A stretch of 64,000 bases of DNA, from NCBI GenBank assembly GCA_026826555.1, contig JAKSZT010054308.1, positions 674,199-738,198 on the forward strand, given 5' to 3'. How positions within the stretch are numbered: the first letter of the stretch is position 1; the number at the start of each line of letters is the position of its first letter. Shown here piece by piece: positions 1 through 9,663 of the stretch. The DNA is from Tolypeutes matacus. Its lineage: Eukaryota; Chordata; Mammalia; Cingulata; Chlamyphoridae. The notes under the pieces were generated by a model, which did no database searches, had not been told where the DNA came from, and saw only the letters and a list, made by a program, of their open reading frames with translations. The translations under genes were made by a program, and so were the position numbers.

Positions 1-595
1 TTTTTCATCAATTGCAATGAAGGGATTATATCAATGCTACAGGTCAACAGTAGGCAGTTATAAGGGGGCATAGGATTTTTCTTTTTGGAGTAATGAACAC
101 GTTCTAAAATGGACTATGGTGGTAACAGCATAACTCTGTTTTTAGACTGAAAGCCATTGAGTGTACACTTGAGATGGATTGTACAAAACATGGACTGTAC
201 AGCACAGTGAACCCTGTGGTGGATGATGGACTGTGATTAACAACACAAATATAAGAACATTCTTTCATGAAGTATAACAAATAGACAACACAATTACATG
301 GTGTTAATAATAAAGTGGTAAATGCGAAAAATACACCTAATGCAAACTATGGGCTATAGTTTAAAGTGATGCTTTTATATTCTTTCATTAATTGTAAAAA
401 AGTTACCACTCCGATGCTAAATGTCAATAATGGGGGTAAAAGAGGTTTAAGGTTTTTCTTTATGGGGTAATGAATATGTTCTGAAATTGTGGTAGTGAAT
501 GCACAACTCTGATTATACTGAGAATTTTTTATTGTGTGCTGTGGATGGATTCTATGGTGGTAAATATATTTCAATAAAACTTCTTAATAAAAAAG
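1..595 (+). mobile_element. L1 3' UTR fragment (xenarthran L1)
   Basis: Carries the recurring 3' UTR phrases of the local L1 family: GATGGACTGTG, TTCTTTCATGA, ATAACAAAT and AATACACCTAATG. The same order of phrases occurs at 33040-33490 and 52085-52533. It ends in an A-rich stretch near 580-595. It is cut at the window start, so its 5' limit is unknown. No coding potential. Confidence 0.75.
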
Positions 596-747
596 TGAAA
601 AATAAGCCTCCCAATAAAGGAAATCCAAGGACTAGATGGCTTCACAGGGGAATCCTATAACATTCCAAGAAAACTAAACTCCAATTCTGCTCAAACATTT
701 AAAAAAATTGAAGAGGATGAAACACTCCCTAACTCATTCTACAAGAC

Positions 748-1407
748 TGTAGCAGTTTGATATTATTTATTAATTCCATAAAGAAATATAGATCATGTTT
801 GTAAACTGGTTGGTTCCTATGGTGTGGTAACCCTTTGATTGTATTAGTTTCAGCTCAGATGTCTGATTAAATTATGTTAAGATTAGGGCTCTGGTCCAAG
901 CACATCATTAAAGTGTGACTCAGTGTCAAGTCCCAGCCCCCTTGGGGATAAAACAGATGCTGCCATGGAATTAAACACATGGAGAAGGAGAACACAGAGG
1001 AAGAGAGACAGCTCATTAGACAGGATCCTGTGTCCTGGGGAAGAGAGATGAGCCTGATAGAATACAGCTGACTTTGTGAAGAGACCAGAGCAGCTGAGCC
1101 TGGAAAGAAATGAGCCCCAGGAAGAGAGACTAGCCTTATGCCAGCCTACAGCTGAGATCAGGAGAAGCTGGGTCCACGGAGCTTTAAGAGGAAAGAGGAG
1201 GGCTGAACCCTCCCAGAGACTGGCAGCCATCTTGCATCAACAAGTGGCAATACACTCTGGATGAGAAAGTACCTCTTACTGTACCTTGAGTTGGGCTCTT
1301 TAGGGCATTGTGACTGTAAGCTTCTACCCCCAAAAAAACACCCTTTATAACAGCCAGCAGAGTTCTGGTACTTTTTGCATCAGCACTCCTTTTGGCTGAC
1401 TAATACA
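748..1407 (+). mobile_element. Solo LTR, ERVL/MaLR-like family (copy 1 of 4)
   Basis: Begins TGTAGCAGTTTG and ends GACTAATACA, so it has TG...CA termini. It is flanked by AAGAC (743-747) and AAAAC (1408-1412), a 5-bp target-site duplication with one change. It interrupts an L1 reverse-transcriptase reading frame. Paralogues lie at 32015-32581, 38586-39185 and 53513-54068. The 5-bp duplication and the CTAATACA end resemble ERVL/MaLR LTRs; the exact family name is not known to me. No internal viral genes are present. Confidence 0.75.
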
Positions 1408-1730
1408 AAAACCAACATTACTTTCATACCAAAGCCAGATAAAGACACAACAAGAAAAGACAACTACAGACCAATATCTCTCATGAATATAGATACAAAA
1501 ATACTCAACAAAAATACTAGTAATCTGAATCCAGCAGCATATTAAAAGAACTATATACCATGATCAAGTGGGATTTATCCCTGGTATGCAAGTTTGGTTC
1601 AACATAAGAATATCAATTAATGTAATATACCACATTAATAGAAAGAAGGAAAAAAACACATGTTCGTCTCAAATGATGCAGAAAAGGTATTTGACAAAAT
1701 CCAGAACCCCTTCTTGATAAAAACACTTAG

Positions 1731-1918
1731 AGGGAAGCGGCTGTGGCTCAATCAGTAGGGCTCCCGTTTACCATATGGGAGGCCCTGGGTTCGGTTCCCG
1801 GGGCCTCCTGGTGAAGGCAAGCCCGCCCGCACAGCGTGGTTAGCTGACCCAGCGAGCACAAGCAGCAAGGGGGGGATAAATGAATAAATAAATAAAATAT
1901 TAAAAAAAAAAAAAAAAA
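1731..1918 (+). mobile_element. DAS-type SINE (tRNA-Ala derived)
   Basis: Starts AGGGAAGCGGCTGTGGCTCAA, carries a B box GGTTCGGTTCCC and a GC-rich body, then ATAAATGAATAAATA and an A tail. Flanked by the 12-bp duplication AAAAACACTTAG at 1719-1730 and 1917-1928. Inserted into L1 ORF2. The perfect duplication means it is fairly young. Confidence 0.93.
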
Positions 1919-3741
1919 AAACACTTAGAATTCTATGAAAAGAAGGAACTTCTGCAACATGATAAAGGGCATATAGAAAACATCCTACTTAATGGTGAAT
2001 GACTGAAAACCTTCCCTCTAAGATGAGGAACAAGGTAATGATGCCCACTGTAACCATTGTTATTCAACATTGTACTAGAAGAAGAAATAAAGGCATCCAA
2101 ATTGGAAAAGAAGTAAAACTTACCCTATTTGTAGATGAAATGACTCTATATACATAAAGTGCTGAAAATTCACAACAAAGCTCCTAGAGCTAATAAAAGA
2201 ATTCAGCAAAGTGGTGAGTAAAATATCAACACCCAAAAATCAGTAGTGCTTTTATACACAATCAATAAACAATCAGAAGAAGAAATCAAAAAAATTTTTT
2301 CATTCACAATATCTAGAAGAATCAAACATCTAGGAATAAAACCAATCAAGTATCAAAGGTCTTATACATAGAAAACTACAAAACATTGCTCAAAATATTG
2401 TTCAAAGAACTAAAGAAATGGTAGGGAATTCTATGTTCATGGATTGGAAGACTAAATATTGTTAAGAAGTCAATACTACTCTAAGCAATTTATAGATTCA
2501 AAGCAATCACAATCAATATTCCAACAACCTTCTTTGCAGAAATGGAAAAACAATCATCAAATTTATATGGAAGTGTAAGTGGTCCTGAATAGCTAAAGCC
2601 ATCTTGAAAAAGAAGAATGAAGATGGAAGACTCAAGCTTCCTGATCTTAAACTTATTACAAAGCCACAGTAATCAAAACAACATGTTACTGGCTGAAGGA
2701 CACATATAGACCAAAGGAATAGAAGAGAGAGGGCAGAAATCAACCCTCACATTTATGGCCAATTGATTTTTGACAATGGAGCAAAGACCACTCAATTGGA
2801 AAATAATAGTCTTTTCAACAAATGGTGCTGGGAAAACTGGATCTTCATTTCCAAAAAAACAATAAGGACCCTTACCTCACGCCATATACAAAATTCAACT
2901 CAAAGTGCATCGAAGACTTTTAATATAAGAGCTAGAACAATCAAACTCCTAGGAGAAAATATAGGGAAGCTTCTTTAGAATGTTAGCAAGGGTTTCTTAG
3001 GCTTTATACCCATAGCACAAGCAACAAAAGAAAAGATAGATAAATGGGACCTCATCAAAATGTAAAACTTTCATTCTTCAAAGACTTTATCATGAAAATA
3101 AAACCACAACCTGCTCAATGAGAGAAAATATTTGGAAACCACATATCACAATAAAGCGTTAATAACCAGAATATACAAAGAAATCCTTTAATTTAACAAC
3201 AAAAAGATAAGCAATGCAATTTAAAAATTGGGCAAAAGACTTTAACAGACATCTCTCCAAAAATAAACAAATGGCTAAGAAGCACCTGAAAACATGCTCA
3301 ACATCTTAGCCATCAGGGAAATGCAAATCAAAACCACAATGAGATACCATTTCATACCCACTAGAATGACTACTATTTTTAAAAAACTGAAAATAACAAG
3401 TGTTGAAGAGGATGTGGAGAAATAGGAACACTCATTCATTACTGGTGGCAATGTAAAATGGCACAGCCACTATGGAAGACAGTTGGGCATTTCCTCCGAA
3501 AGCTAAGTATAGACCTACCATGTGGCCCAGTTTTCCCACTACTAGGTATATTCCCCAAAGAATTGATATCAGGGACTCAAATATTTGCTCACCAATGTTC
3601 ATAGCAGTGTTATTCACAATTGCCAAAAGATGGAAGCAACCCAAGTGTCCATCAGCTGATGAATGGAAAGAAAATTGTGGTCTATAACTACAAGGGGATA
3701 TTATCAGGCATAAAAAGGAATGAAATCCTGACACATCCAAC

Positions 3742-4189
3742 TGTTAGGTTCAGAAGGAAGCTGAGGAAGGGAGGCGTCTTAGAAATCAGACCCGGAGCTG
3801 AGGTTAGTTTAAACAAAGCCTTAATGAGAGAAAGCTTAGCAGGCGGGCTGAGCCTAGAATAGACACCAGTAGCAAAGGACGGGGAGAGGGGAGAATTTAT
3901 AACCCGTTCTGGGGCTAGACTACAAAGGGCTAGTTTGTGATGGCTTATGCTAGCTTTATAGTTTTAAGGTCGGAACGAGATAACTCGTATCAGCTCTGGA
4001 GGTCCATCCACGTCCCTCAGATGTGGGTTGTTACAATAAGACTGGCATGTTTAGGGAGGGAGCTGGGAGGGAGCACGGACAGGAGTTCTGGTTCCCAATC
4101 AATTAGGAATGCACACCTGCAGGAAGGGGGGCACGGAGGGGGGATGAAGAGAGGTGGGCAGGACGGAAGCCCTGGCTCTCACACCAACA
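3742..4189 (-). mobile_element. Solo LTR, ERV1-like, minus strand
   Basis: About 445 bp inside the L1 ORF2/3' end text (ATCCTGACACATCC before, ACATGGATGAAC after). Read on the minus strand it begins TGTTGGTGTGAG, holds TTATAAATTC as a TATA-like box and CTCATTAAGG as a possible poly(A) signal, and ends CTGAACCTAACA. These are typical of class I (gammaretrovirus-like) LTRs. The duplication at its ends is unclear (CCAAC against ACAAC if the left boundary of the minus-strand LTR is shifted by three). No gag, pol or env nearby. Confidence 0.6.
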
Positions 4190-4745
4190 ACATGGATGAA
4201 CTTTGAAGATATCTTGTTGAATGAAATAAGCCAGACACAAAAGGACAAATATTATATGATCTCACTAATTTGAAACAATTAGAATGAGCAAACTCATAGA
4301 GTCAGAATCTAGAATATAGGTTACCAGGGGATGGGGTGGGTATAGGGACTGGGAAATTAAGGCTTAAAATGTATAGGATTCCTATTTGGAATGATAGAAA
4401 TATTTTGGTAATGGATGGAGGTGACAGTAGTACAACATTGTGAATGCAATTAACAGCACTGAAATATGTATCTGAATATGATTAAAAGGGGAAATGTTAG
4501 ATTGGGTAAATGGTAACAATAAATTTTTTTAAAAACCCATGGTACTTACTCCACCAACAGTGGACCCTAAGTTAAACCATCAACTTTAATTACAAAAATG
4601 TGCTATCAACAATTGTAACAAATGTTCCGTATCATTGCAAGTTGTTGGTGGTGGGGTGGTGAATGAGAATCCTGTATTTCCTGCATGATTGTTCTGTAAA
4701 CCTCAACATCTCTAACAAAGAAAAACAATTTTTAAAAAAGTATAT

Positions 4746-6414
4746 ACCCCTCTTCTGGAAAGTATAATAATAATAATAAATGCAGTAAAAATGTTTAAAG
4801 TTCTGTCCAGTCCTACAGAAAATTCTTATCTTTTATCTCTATCAACGACCATAAAAGGGACCGCATTAGGCTGATTTGAGTTCAGAGAAAAGTATTGGTC
4901 GTGTGAATTGCCAAACCTAAGACTGCACATTCTAGGGGCTTACAGTATATGACACATGACTTTGAAATCAGAAAAGAGAGATTGTGGGAGAAAGTTATTG
5001 GGCAGGGGAAGATCCCAAGTTCCTCATTCTCCTTCTGTTTAAAGTTATTGTTATTTTATTTTTCGAGTAGACAATAAGACACTCTATCAAAAATCAAGCC
5101 ATCATTTACCACTGCTAATATTCTCTTAGGCACATTGCATTACCGATGAATATAATTTTGAAAGAATCATATTGATCACGTCCCCATTAAGTCTTGATAC
5201 ACTTGATACCACATAAAAGACTCAAGGAAACCACACTTACCAGGTTCTCCAAAACAGACCTGAAGAGCCCCTTTATAGAGCCAGCTGCCCCACACATGAG
5301 AAAGCATAACAGCCTAAAACTGAGCTGGTACAACCATTTCACAATCAAATATAGTCCAGCTCACATTCCAAAAAATGACTGACACACTCTACTATTTGGA
5401 ATGTCCTGTTCTGGACCCTCCTCACTGCAATTATTTAATGGATTGCCTGAGGCCCTGAGTTAACTGACCAGCTCAGAGAAGCTCAAGAATTTGCAGAACA
5501 ATTCTATGGCCAAAGAGACACAACCATGATGGGGGATACCTCCTTGCTCAGTGCTGATGCTTGCCATTCAACTGCGTGTCCTGGGATGAAAGATACATAA
5601 CAAACCAGGCTGCACTCCACAGCTCTCACAGCTACATTTACAGTCCACTCTTAGAATCCGATGTTCTGAGGACTCTCTCTAATGATCCCAAATGGGTCAC
5701 CTGCAGCTGAAGTTCTTCCTCTCAGCCTCCCCCACAACAATCTATATAAAAACACCTGCTAAGCTGTGACCATCAGGGCCCTATAGTCTCATGCTGGGCT
5801 CTTCTGTGGAGTCTACAAAAATCCTCTGAAATGGCCCTTGAGACTTTCAAAACTCTGTACCACCCTTGGTTATCCAAGATTCACAAGGACCTCAAGACCT
5901 TACGTTAGTTAGGGAAGCAAGGGACCGATCACTGGCTGAAACCATGTAGCAGATTTTCCCCGGGTGTCTTCTCCAACCTGGATGGCTTGTTCCTGCAAAA
6001 TCACTACCATCCGAATTATTTCCACTTTTCCAACTTTTCAGAGAGAATTACAAGCTTTTCTTATTCCATCTGGCCATAAATAAATAAATAAATCTTTGAG
6101 GGAAAAAAAAGTAAGTAGGTACTTTAGTTACTACATTCTTCCCTTTTAGTTCTACAAATTTTCCTTTTTTTTTTTTTTTTTTTTTCTAGGAGTCATTTTC
6201 TAAATTACAGAAACAAATAGTGGATTTCTCAAATGGGAAGTCAAATTATCCAAGATATTGATTTCAGGGGAGTATCAAAACAAATGATCAAGGATTTTTT
6301 CTGTGTGATCATGAGATTTGGAAGAGCATGTAGAAAAAAATGAGATGTACTGATCTCTCTAATAACAGTAGTCCTTCTTACCCTCCCTCATTGTCTCTAA
6401 ATGTTTAATAGGAA
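4746..6414. other. Gene-free region, unrecognised
   Basis: No open frame or family is recognised between 4746 and 6160. A poly-T run lies at 6166-6186. From about 6190 to 6370 the sequence resembles 13560-13740 (shared order of AAATGG-AAGT, ATCCAAGA, ATCAAAACAA), so it is the outer part of a duplicated SPRR flank. Confidence 0.5.
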
Positions 6415-6415
6415 T

Positions 6416-6792
6416 TGGGAAGCGGATGTGGCTCAAGCAATTGGGCTTCCACCTACCACATGGGAGGTCCAAGGTTCAGTTCCCAGTGCCTCCTGTAGAA
6501 GGCAGGTAGGCGCGGTGAGCTGATGCTGCAAGATGATGCAACAAGAGAGACACAAAGAGAAGAGACAATAAGAGACACAACAAACCAGGGAGCTGAGGTG
6601 GCTCAGGTGATTGAGCGCCTCTCTTCCACATGGGAGGTCCTGGGTTCGGTTCCCAGTGCCTCCTAAAGAGAAGATGAGCAGAAACAGACAGTACCTAGCA
6701 AATGGACAGAGAAAGCAGACAGTGGCCACAAACAACAAGGGTGGGGGTGTGGTAAATAAATGAAATAAATCTAAAAAAAAAAAAAAAAAAAA
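6416..6792 (+). mobile_element. Dimeric DAS-type SINE
   Basis: Two tRNA-like heads lie in the same orientation: GGGAAGCGGATGTGGCTCAA with GGTTCAGTTCCC, and GGGAGCTGAGGTGGCTCAGG with GGTTCGGTTCCC. They are joined by an A/G-rich linker (AGAGACACAAAGAGAAGAG) and end in a long A run. The same dimer layout is at 24776-25280. No clear target-site duplication seen. Confidence 0.85.
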
Positions 6793-6849
6793 GAATCTGT
6801 GTAAGAACTCAGACGAGCCACCTCCAGGTGGGAGAACCAGGGAAACCTA

Positions 6850-7185
6850 TGAAATGAGATGCTGAGAGCAGGAACAGGGGCAGTCAGGGCAGTGGAGATT
6901 AGGGTATAAAAATGCGAGAAACTTTTATGTTCCCTCTATCAACTATTGTCTTTATTTAGGTGACATATTAACAACATTAATTGTAATATTGCAAGCTTGC
7001 TGTGTGCAAGATATGATGCTAGATACATTATACACATTATCCCATTTAGTGAGGTGGTTAAAAGAAAATTAGATTTGGTCACTATAATGTAAAGAAACTA
7101 AAGAAACTGCCAGCATTGATTGAAGATTTCATCCATCTTCAAAAAAAACCTACCACTTCCTACCACTTACAGTCATTTCATGTAG
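6850..7185. repeat. Segmental-duplication flank with MIR piece
   Basis: The stretch with TATAAAAATGCGAGAAACTT is paralogous to 13900-14040 (CATAAAAATGTGAGGGACTT). Both continue into a minus-oriented MIR remnant: ATTGCAAGCTTGCTGTGTGCAAG here, ACTGTGTGGCAAATACTATG there. It marks the same duplication unit that carries the SPRR copies. Confidence 0.6.
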
Positions 7186-7189
7186 GCTT

Positions 7190-7865
7190 ATTGTATTAGG
7201 TTGTCCAGAAAAACAGAAATGACAAGATCTATATCTATCTATATCTATATCTATATCTATATCTATATCTATATCTATATCTATATCTATATCTATATCT
7301 ATCTATATCTATATCTATATCTATATCTATATCTATATCTATCATCTATATCTATATCTATATCTATATCTATATCTATATCTATCATCTATATCTATCT
7401 ATGTCTATGTCTATGTCTATGTCTATGTCTATGTCTATGTCTATGTCTATGTCTATGTCTATGTCTATGTCTATATCTATATCTATATCTATATCTATAT
7501 CTATATCTATATGGAATTGGCACATGCGATTGTGGGGATTGGCAAGTCCGGATTCCATAGGGCAGGCCATGGTTTGGGAACTTCTATGAAGGTGACAATG
7601 AATTCCCCAGGAGAAACTAGCTGACTTCTTTCAGACTGCTGAAATCCTCGGTTCTCCTTTTCAGACCTTCAACTGATTGTATGGGGAGACACCTCTCACT
7701 GCTGAAGGCAAGCTCCCTTGTGGATTACAGATGAAATCAGCAACAGGTGCAATCAACTGACTACTAATTTAAATCCGTCTACAAAATACCCTCACAGTAA
7801 CCAGGCCAAAGTTTGACAATGCAACTGGACGCCACAAACTAGCCAAGTTGACACATGAAACTAAC
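7190..7865. repeat. Old interspersed repeat with internal microsatellite
   Basis: Carries GGTTGTCCAGAAAAACAGAAATG, then the microsatellite, then GGAATTGGCACATGCGATTGTGG, TTGGCAAGTCC and finally CCAAGTTGACACATGAAACTAAC. The same repeat without the satellite lies at 31570-31965. The family is widespread in mammals and often carries a TA-rich microsatellite at this place; I am not sure of its formal name. Confidence 0.6.
7228..7511. repeat. Hexanucleotide microsatellite (CTATAT)n/(CTATGT)n
   Basis: About 280 bp of CTATAT units with a few CTAT phase slips and a central block of about a dozen CTATGT units (7400-7470). Open frames here (YIYIYI, MSMSMS, DIDIDI) are low-complexity by-products, not genes. 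Confidence 0.97.
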
Positions 7866-8225
7866 TACCACACACACTCTTGTAACTCTGCACTCCAACA
7901 TTCTCTTAGGCATGTGGGCTTCAGTGAGAACAGTTCCGTGAGCTATGAGGATTCACAGATTTACTACTTGTAGATGAACTGTTTAGATTTCCTTTCGAGG
8001 TGGAACAATTGATAAATGTACTTCTGTTAAAAGAAATAAACGTCTGTATTTTAACATTTCCTCCTCAATAGTTGAATCTTTTTGTAAAAACAAATAACCA
8101 AATATCAGTCATAATGACGCAAACACCATTTATTGTATTAGAATATTCTTCATAAGCAATAATATGTGATAGGGGAAAATTAAGTAGCAATAAAATTTAG
8201 TGCATACTATTTCCATAACACTTGA

Positions 8226-8698
8226 ACAAAGTCCCAAATCCTTACCATGCCCTACAATTCCCTGCCTGATCTGGCCTGTGGCTATCTTGCTAACTTCATT
8301 TGGTATCACTACCCCCTCCACACTCTCTACTACAGTCACACTGACCACTGTGATGTCCTATGACCATGGGCTTTTCTTACCGCTCTGCTTGGACAGCTAT
8401 ACACCTCCTGTTTCCATAGCTCATTCATTTAACTCAGACCTGAGACTAGCAACCCCAGCTGCCCAATACTCTTCATCTCGCCATCCTCTTACTCTGCTTT
8501 CACTTTCTCTAGAACATTTATTACTAACTCATATTATTTATTAATTTATATATATTCACTAACTTCTGTGTCTTCTAGTATAAAAACATAAATGTCCATG
8601 AAGTCAAGCTATTTATGTTTTGTTCATAACTGTATCCCTTGCACATAAAAGAGTTAACTAGGCACAAAGTACACACTCAATAAATATATTTTAATGAA
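8226..8698 (+). repeat. L2 3' end fragment
   Basis: Contains recognisable L2 text: CCTGATCTGGCC, then a CACACTGACCAC block, and near the end TATCCCTTGCACATAAAAGAG followed by CACTCAATAAATATATTTTAATGAATAG. Equivalent L2 fragments lie at 15459-15820, 34960-35110 and 62890-63345, each just downstream of an SPRR copy on the minus strand. The 114-aa open frame at 8200-8544 is a by-product of this repeat. Confidence 0.7.
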
Positions 8699-8699
8699 T

Positions 8700-8835
8700 A
8701 GATTCTTATAACAACCTTGGTTGAAGATATCATTTTCTAGCTCTTAAAATTATAAACTAATCTCAGCAGAGTCAAATAACTTGTCTAATATCATACATCC
8801 TTTAAGGAGCAGAGCCTGAGTTCGAACTTATATAA
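8700..8835 (-). repeat. MIR fragment
   Basis: Shows the minus-oriented MIR order: ATAACAACCTTGG, CAGAGTCAAATAACTTGTC, then AGAGCCTGAGTTCGAAC. It lies between the L2 and the SPRR poly(A) region, as in the other units. Confidence 0.6.
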
Positions 8836-9003
8836 AAAAAAAACTTACTCCTGTTCCAATCAAAACACACACATTTCAAACCAGATCCAATTAATACTAT
8901 GCCAATCAGTGTTAGGAAAAAAAAAAACTTCTCACTAATCTGATACAGCTAACTACCAAGATTAAATAAGAAAGACATTGGTGCTCTACTATGAAACCTA
9001 GTC

Positions 9004-9009
9004 TTTATT
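9004..9009 (-). terminator. Poly(A) signal of first SPRR copy
   Basis: AATAAA on the minus strand (TTTATT on plus), within a block shared with the other copies: ACTATGAAACC-AGTCTTTATTA here, CCATGAAACACATACTTTATT at 35420, CCATGAAACACGTGCTTTTATT at 63650. Confidence 0.7.
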
Positions 9010-9354
9010 AGGGAAGCAAAAGTAAAGTTATATATTCCCAGACCGTAGAATTCTTCTCACAGGTCTTGAATATACAACCAAGAAAGGCTGCATTTCAAGG
9101 AAATAATACTTGCTCTTTCTTCTAAGGCTCTGGGAAAAACTGGCAGCCCCAAGAACGTTCCTCTCTCAGAGGGGAAACTGACCCTAAAAGGAATGGGACC
9201 AGCTTCGGAATGAAGGCTCTTCTATGTCAAATATCACCCCAGGAAGAGCAGGGCTGGAGCTAAGGAAGCACCACCTGTCACCATGGCAGGCTTCAGAGAG
9301 GAGATGATGGCACTGGAACTAGGAGGAGCCATTCGGTTTGCTGGCATCATGGTC

Positions 9355-9639
9355 TTAGTGGCTTTTGTTCTTATTGCTCCTGGAAGGGCACTCCTGCTGG
9401 CACGGGGGTAAGGGTGCATGGTGGGCACTCCTGCTGGCAGGGTGGTGGAGGCTGCACGGTGGGCATGAGGGAGGTGGGCACGGCTCCGGGCCCTTTGGCG
9501 GTGGGTATGGCTCTAGGCATATTGGGGGTAGACATGGCTCAGGACATATTGGAGGTGAGCACGGCTCTGGACATTTAGGTGGGAACACGGGAGGTGACTG
9601 GCAGAGCTGCTTGCACTGTTCCTGCAGCTGGTAAGACAT
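9355..9639 (-). CDS. SPRR2-like copy with compensating frameshifts, possible pseudogene
   Basis: A 94-aa small proline-rich protein frame. SPRR2 proteins are cornified-envelope precursors cross-linked by transglutaminases through head and tail Gln/Lys. The start [17 protein letters not shown] matches the SPRR2 head of the intact gene at 35722-36051. Four or five 9-aa repeats follow, of the form [18 protein letters not shown] and PPKGPEPCP, already degraded (Cys lost to Tyr and Gly). Relative to the intact paralogue there is a net -4 indel near residue 61 and a net -2 indel near residue 78. Residues 62-78 are therefore read out of the family frame, and frame is regained at PPCQQEC. A further 1-base loss in the last Lys codon destroys the normal stop and adds NKNKSH. 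The start, the 21-nt leader and the splice acceptor are conserved. Exon 1 and a TATA box were not found. Either a decaying gene or a divergent protein; I lean to decay. Confidence 0.6.
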   Translation of the reverse strand: MSYQLQEQCKQLCQSPPVFPPKCPEPCSPPICPEPCLPPICLEPYPPPKGPEPCPPPSCPPCSLHHPASRSAHHAPLPPCQQECPSRSNKNKSH

Positions 9640-9663
9640 CTTCCTTGGATGTCAGAGAATCTG
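9640..9663 (-). promoter_or_regulatory. Exon 2 leader and splice acceptor of first SPRR copy
   Basis: On the minus strand CTTTTCTTCCAG ends the intron (AG over 9661-9662) and ATTCTCTGACATCC begins exon 2, 21 nt before the ATG. The intact gene has the same arrangement and the same 21-nt leader length, so the acceptor supports the start at 9639. Confidence 0.75.

Larger units (their letters stand above)
596..4745 (+). mobile_element. L1 ORF2 to 3' end, decayed, with three nested insertions
   Basis: Conceptual translation shows decayed reverse-transcriptase text: PNSFY before the first break, then [20 protein letters not shown] and a PISLMN motif after it. Further on come [15 protein letters not shown] and FNKWCWENWIF (ORF2 C-terminal region), then the 3' UTR to about 4745. 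Frameshifts and stops are frequent, so it is dead. The ORF2 text is interrupted at 748-1407 (solo LTR), 1731-1916 (DAS SINE) and 3742-4189 (a different LTR). Each break joins cleanly when the insertion is skipped, which gives the order of events. Confidence 0.85.

Noticed and set aside
7201..7560. 119-aa YIYIYI/LCLCLC frame
   Set aside because: Pure translation of the hexanucleotide microsatellite.
8200..8544. 114-aa open frame
   Set aside because: Coincides with an L2 3' end, in a part that is non-coding in the L2 consensus.
9365..9634. 89-aa Gly/His-rich frame (GGHGSG) on the plus strand
   Set aside because: Antisense reading of the Pro/Cys repeats of the first SPRR copy; looks like a loricrin-type protein by composition only.
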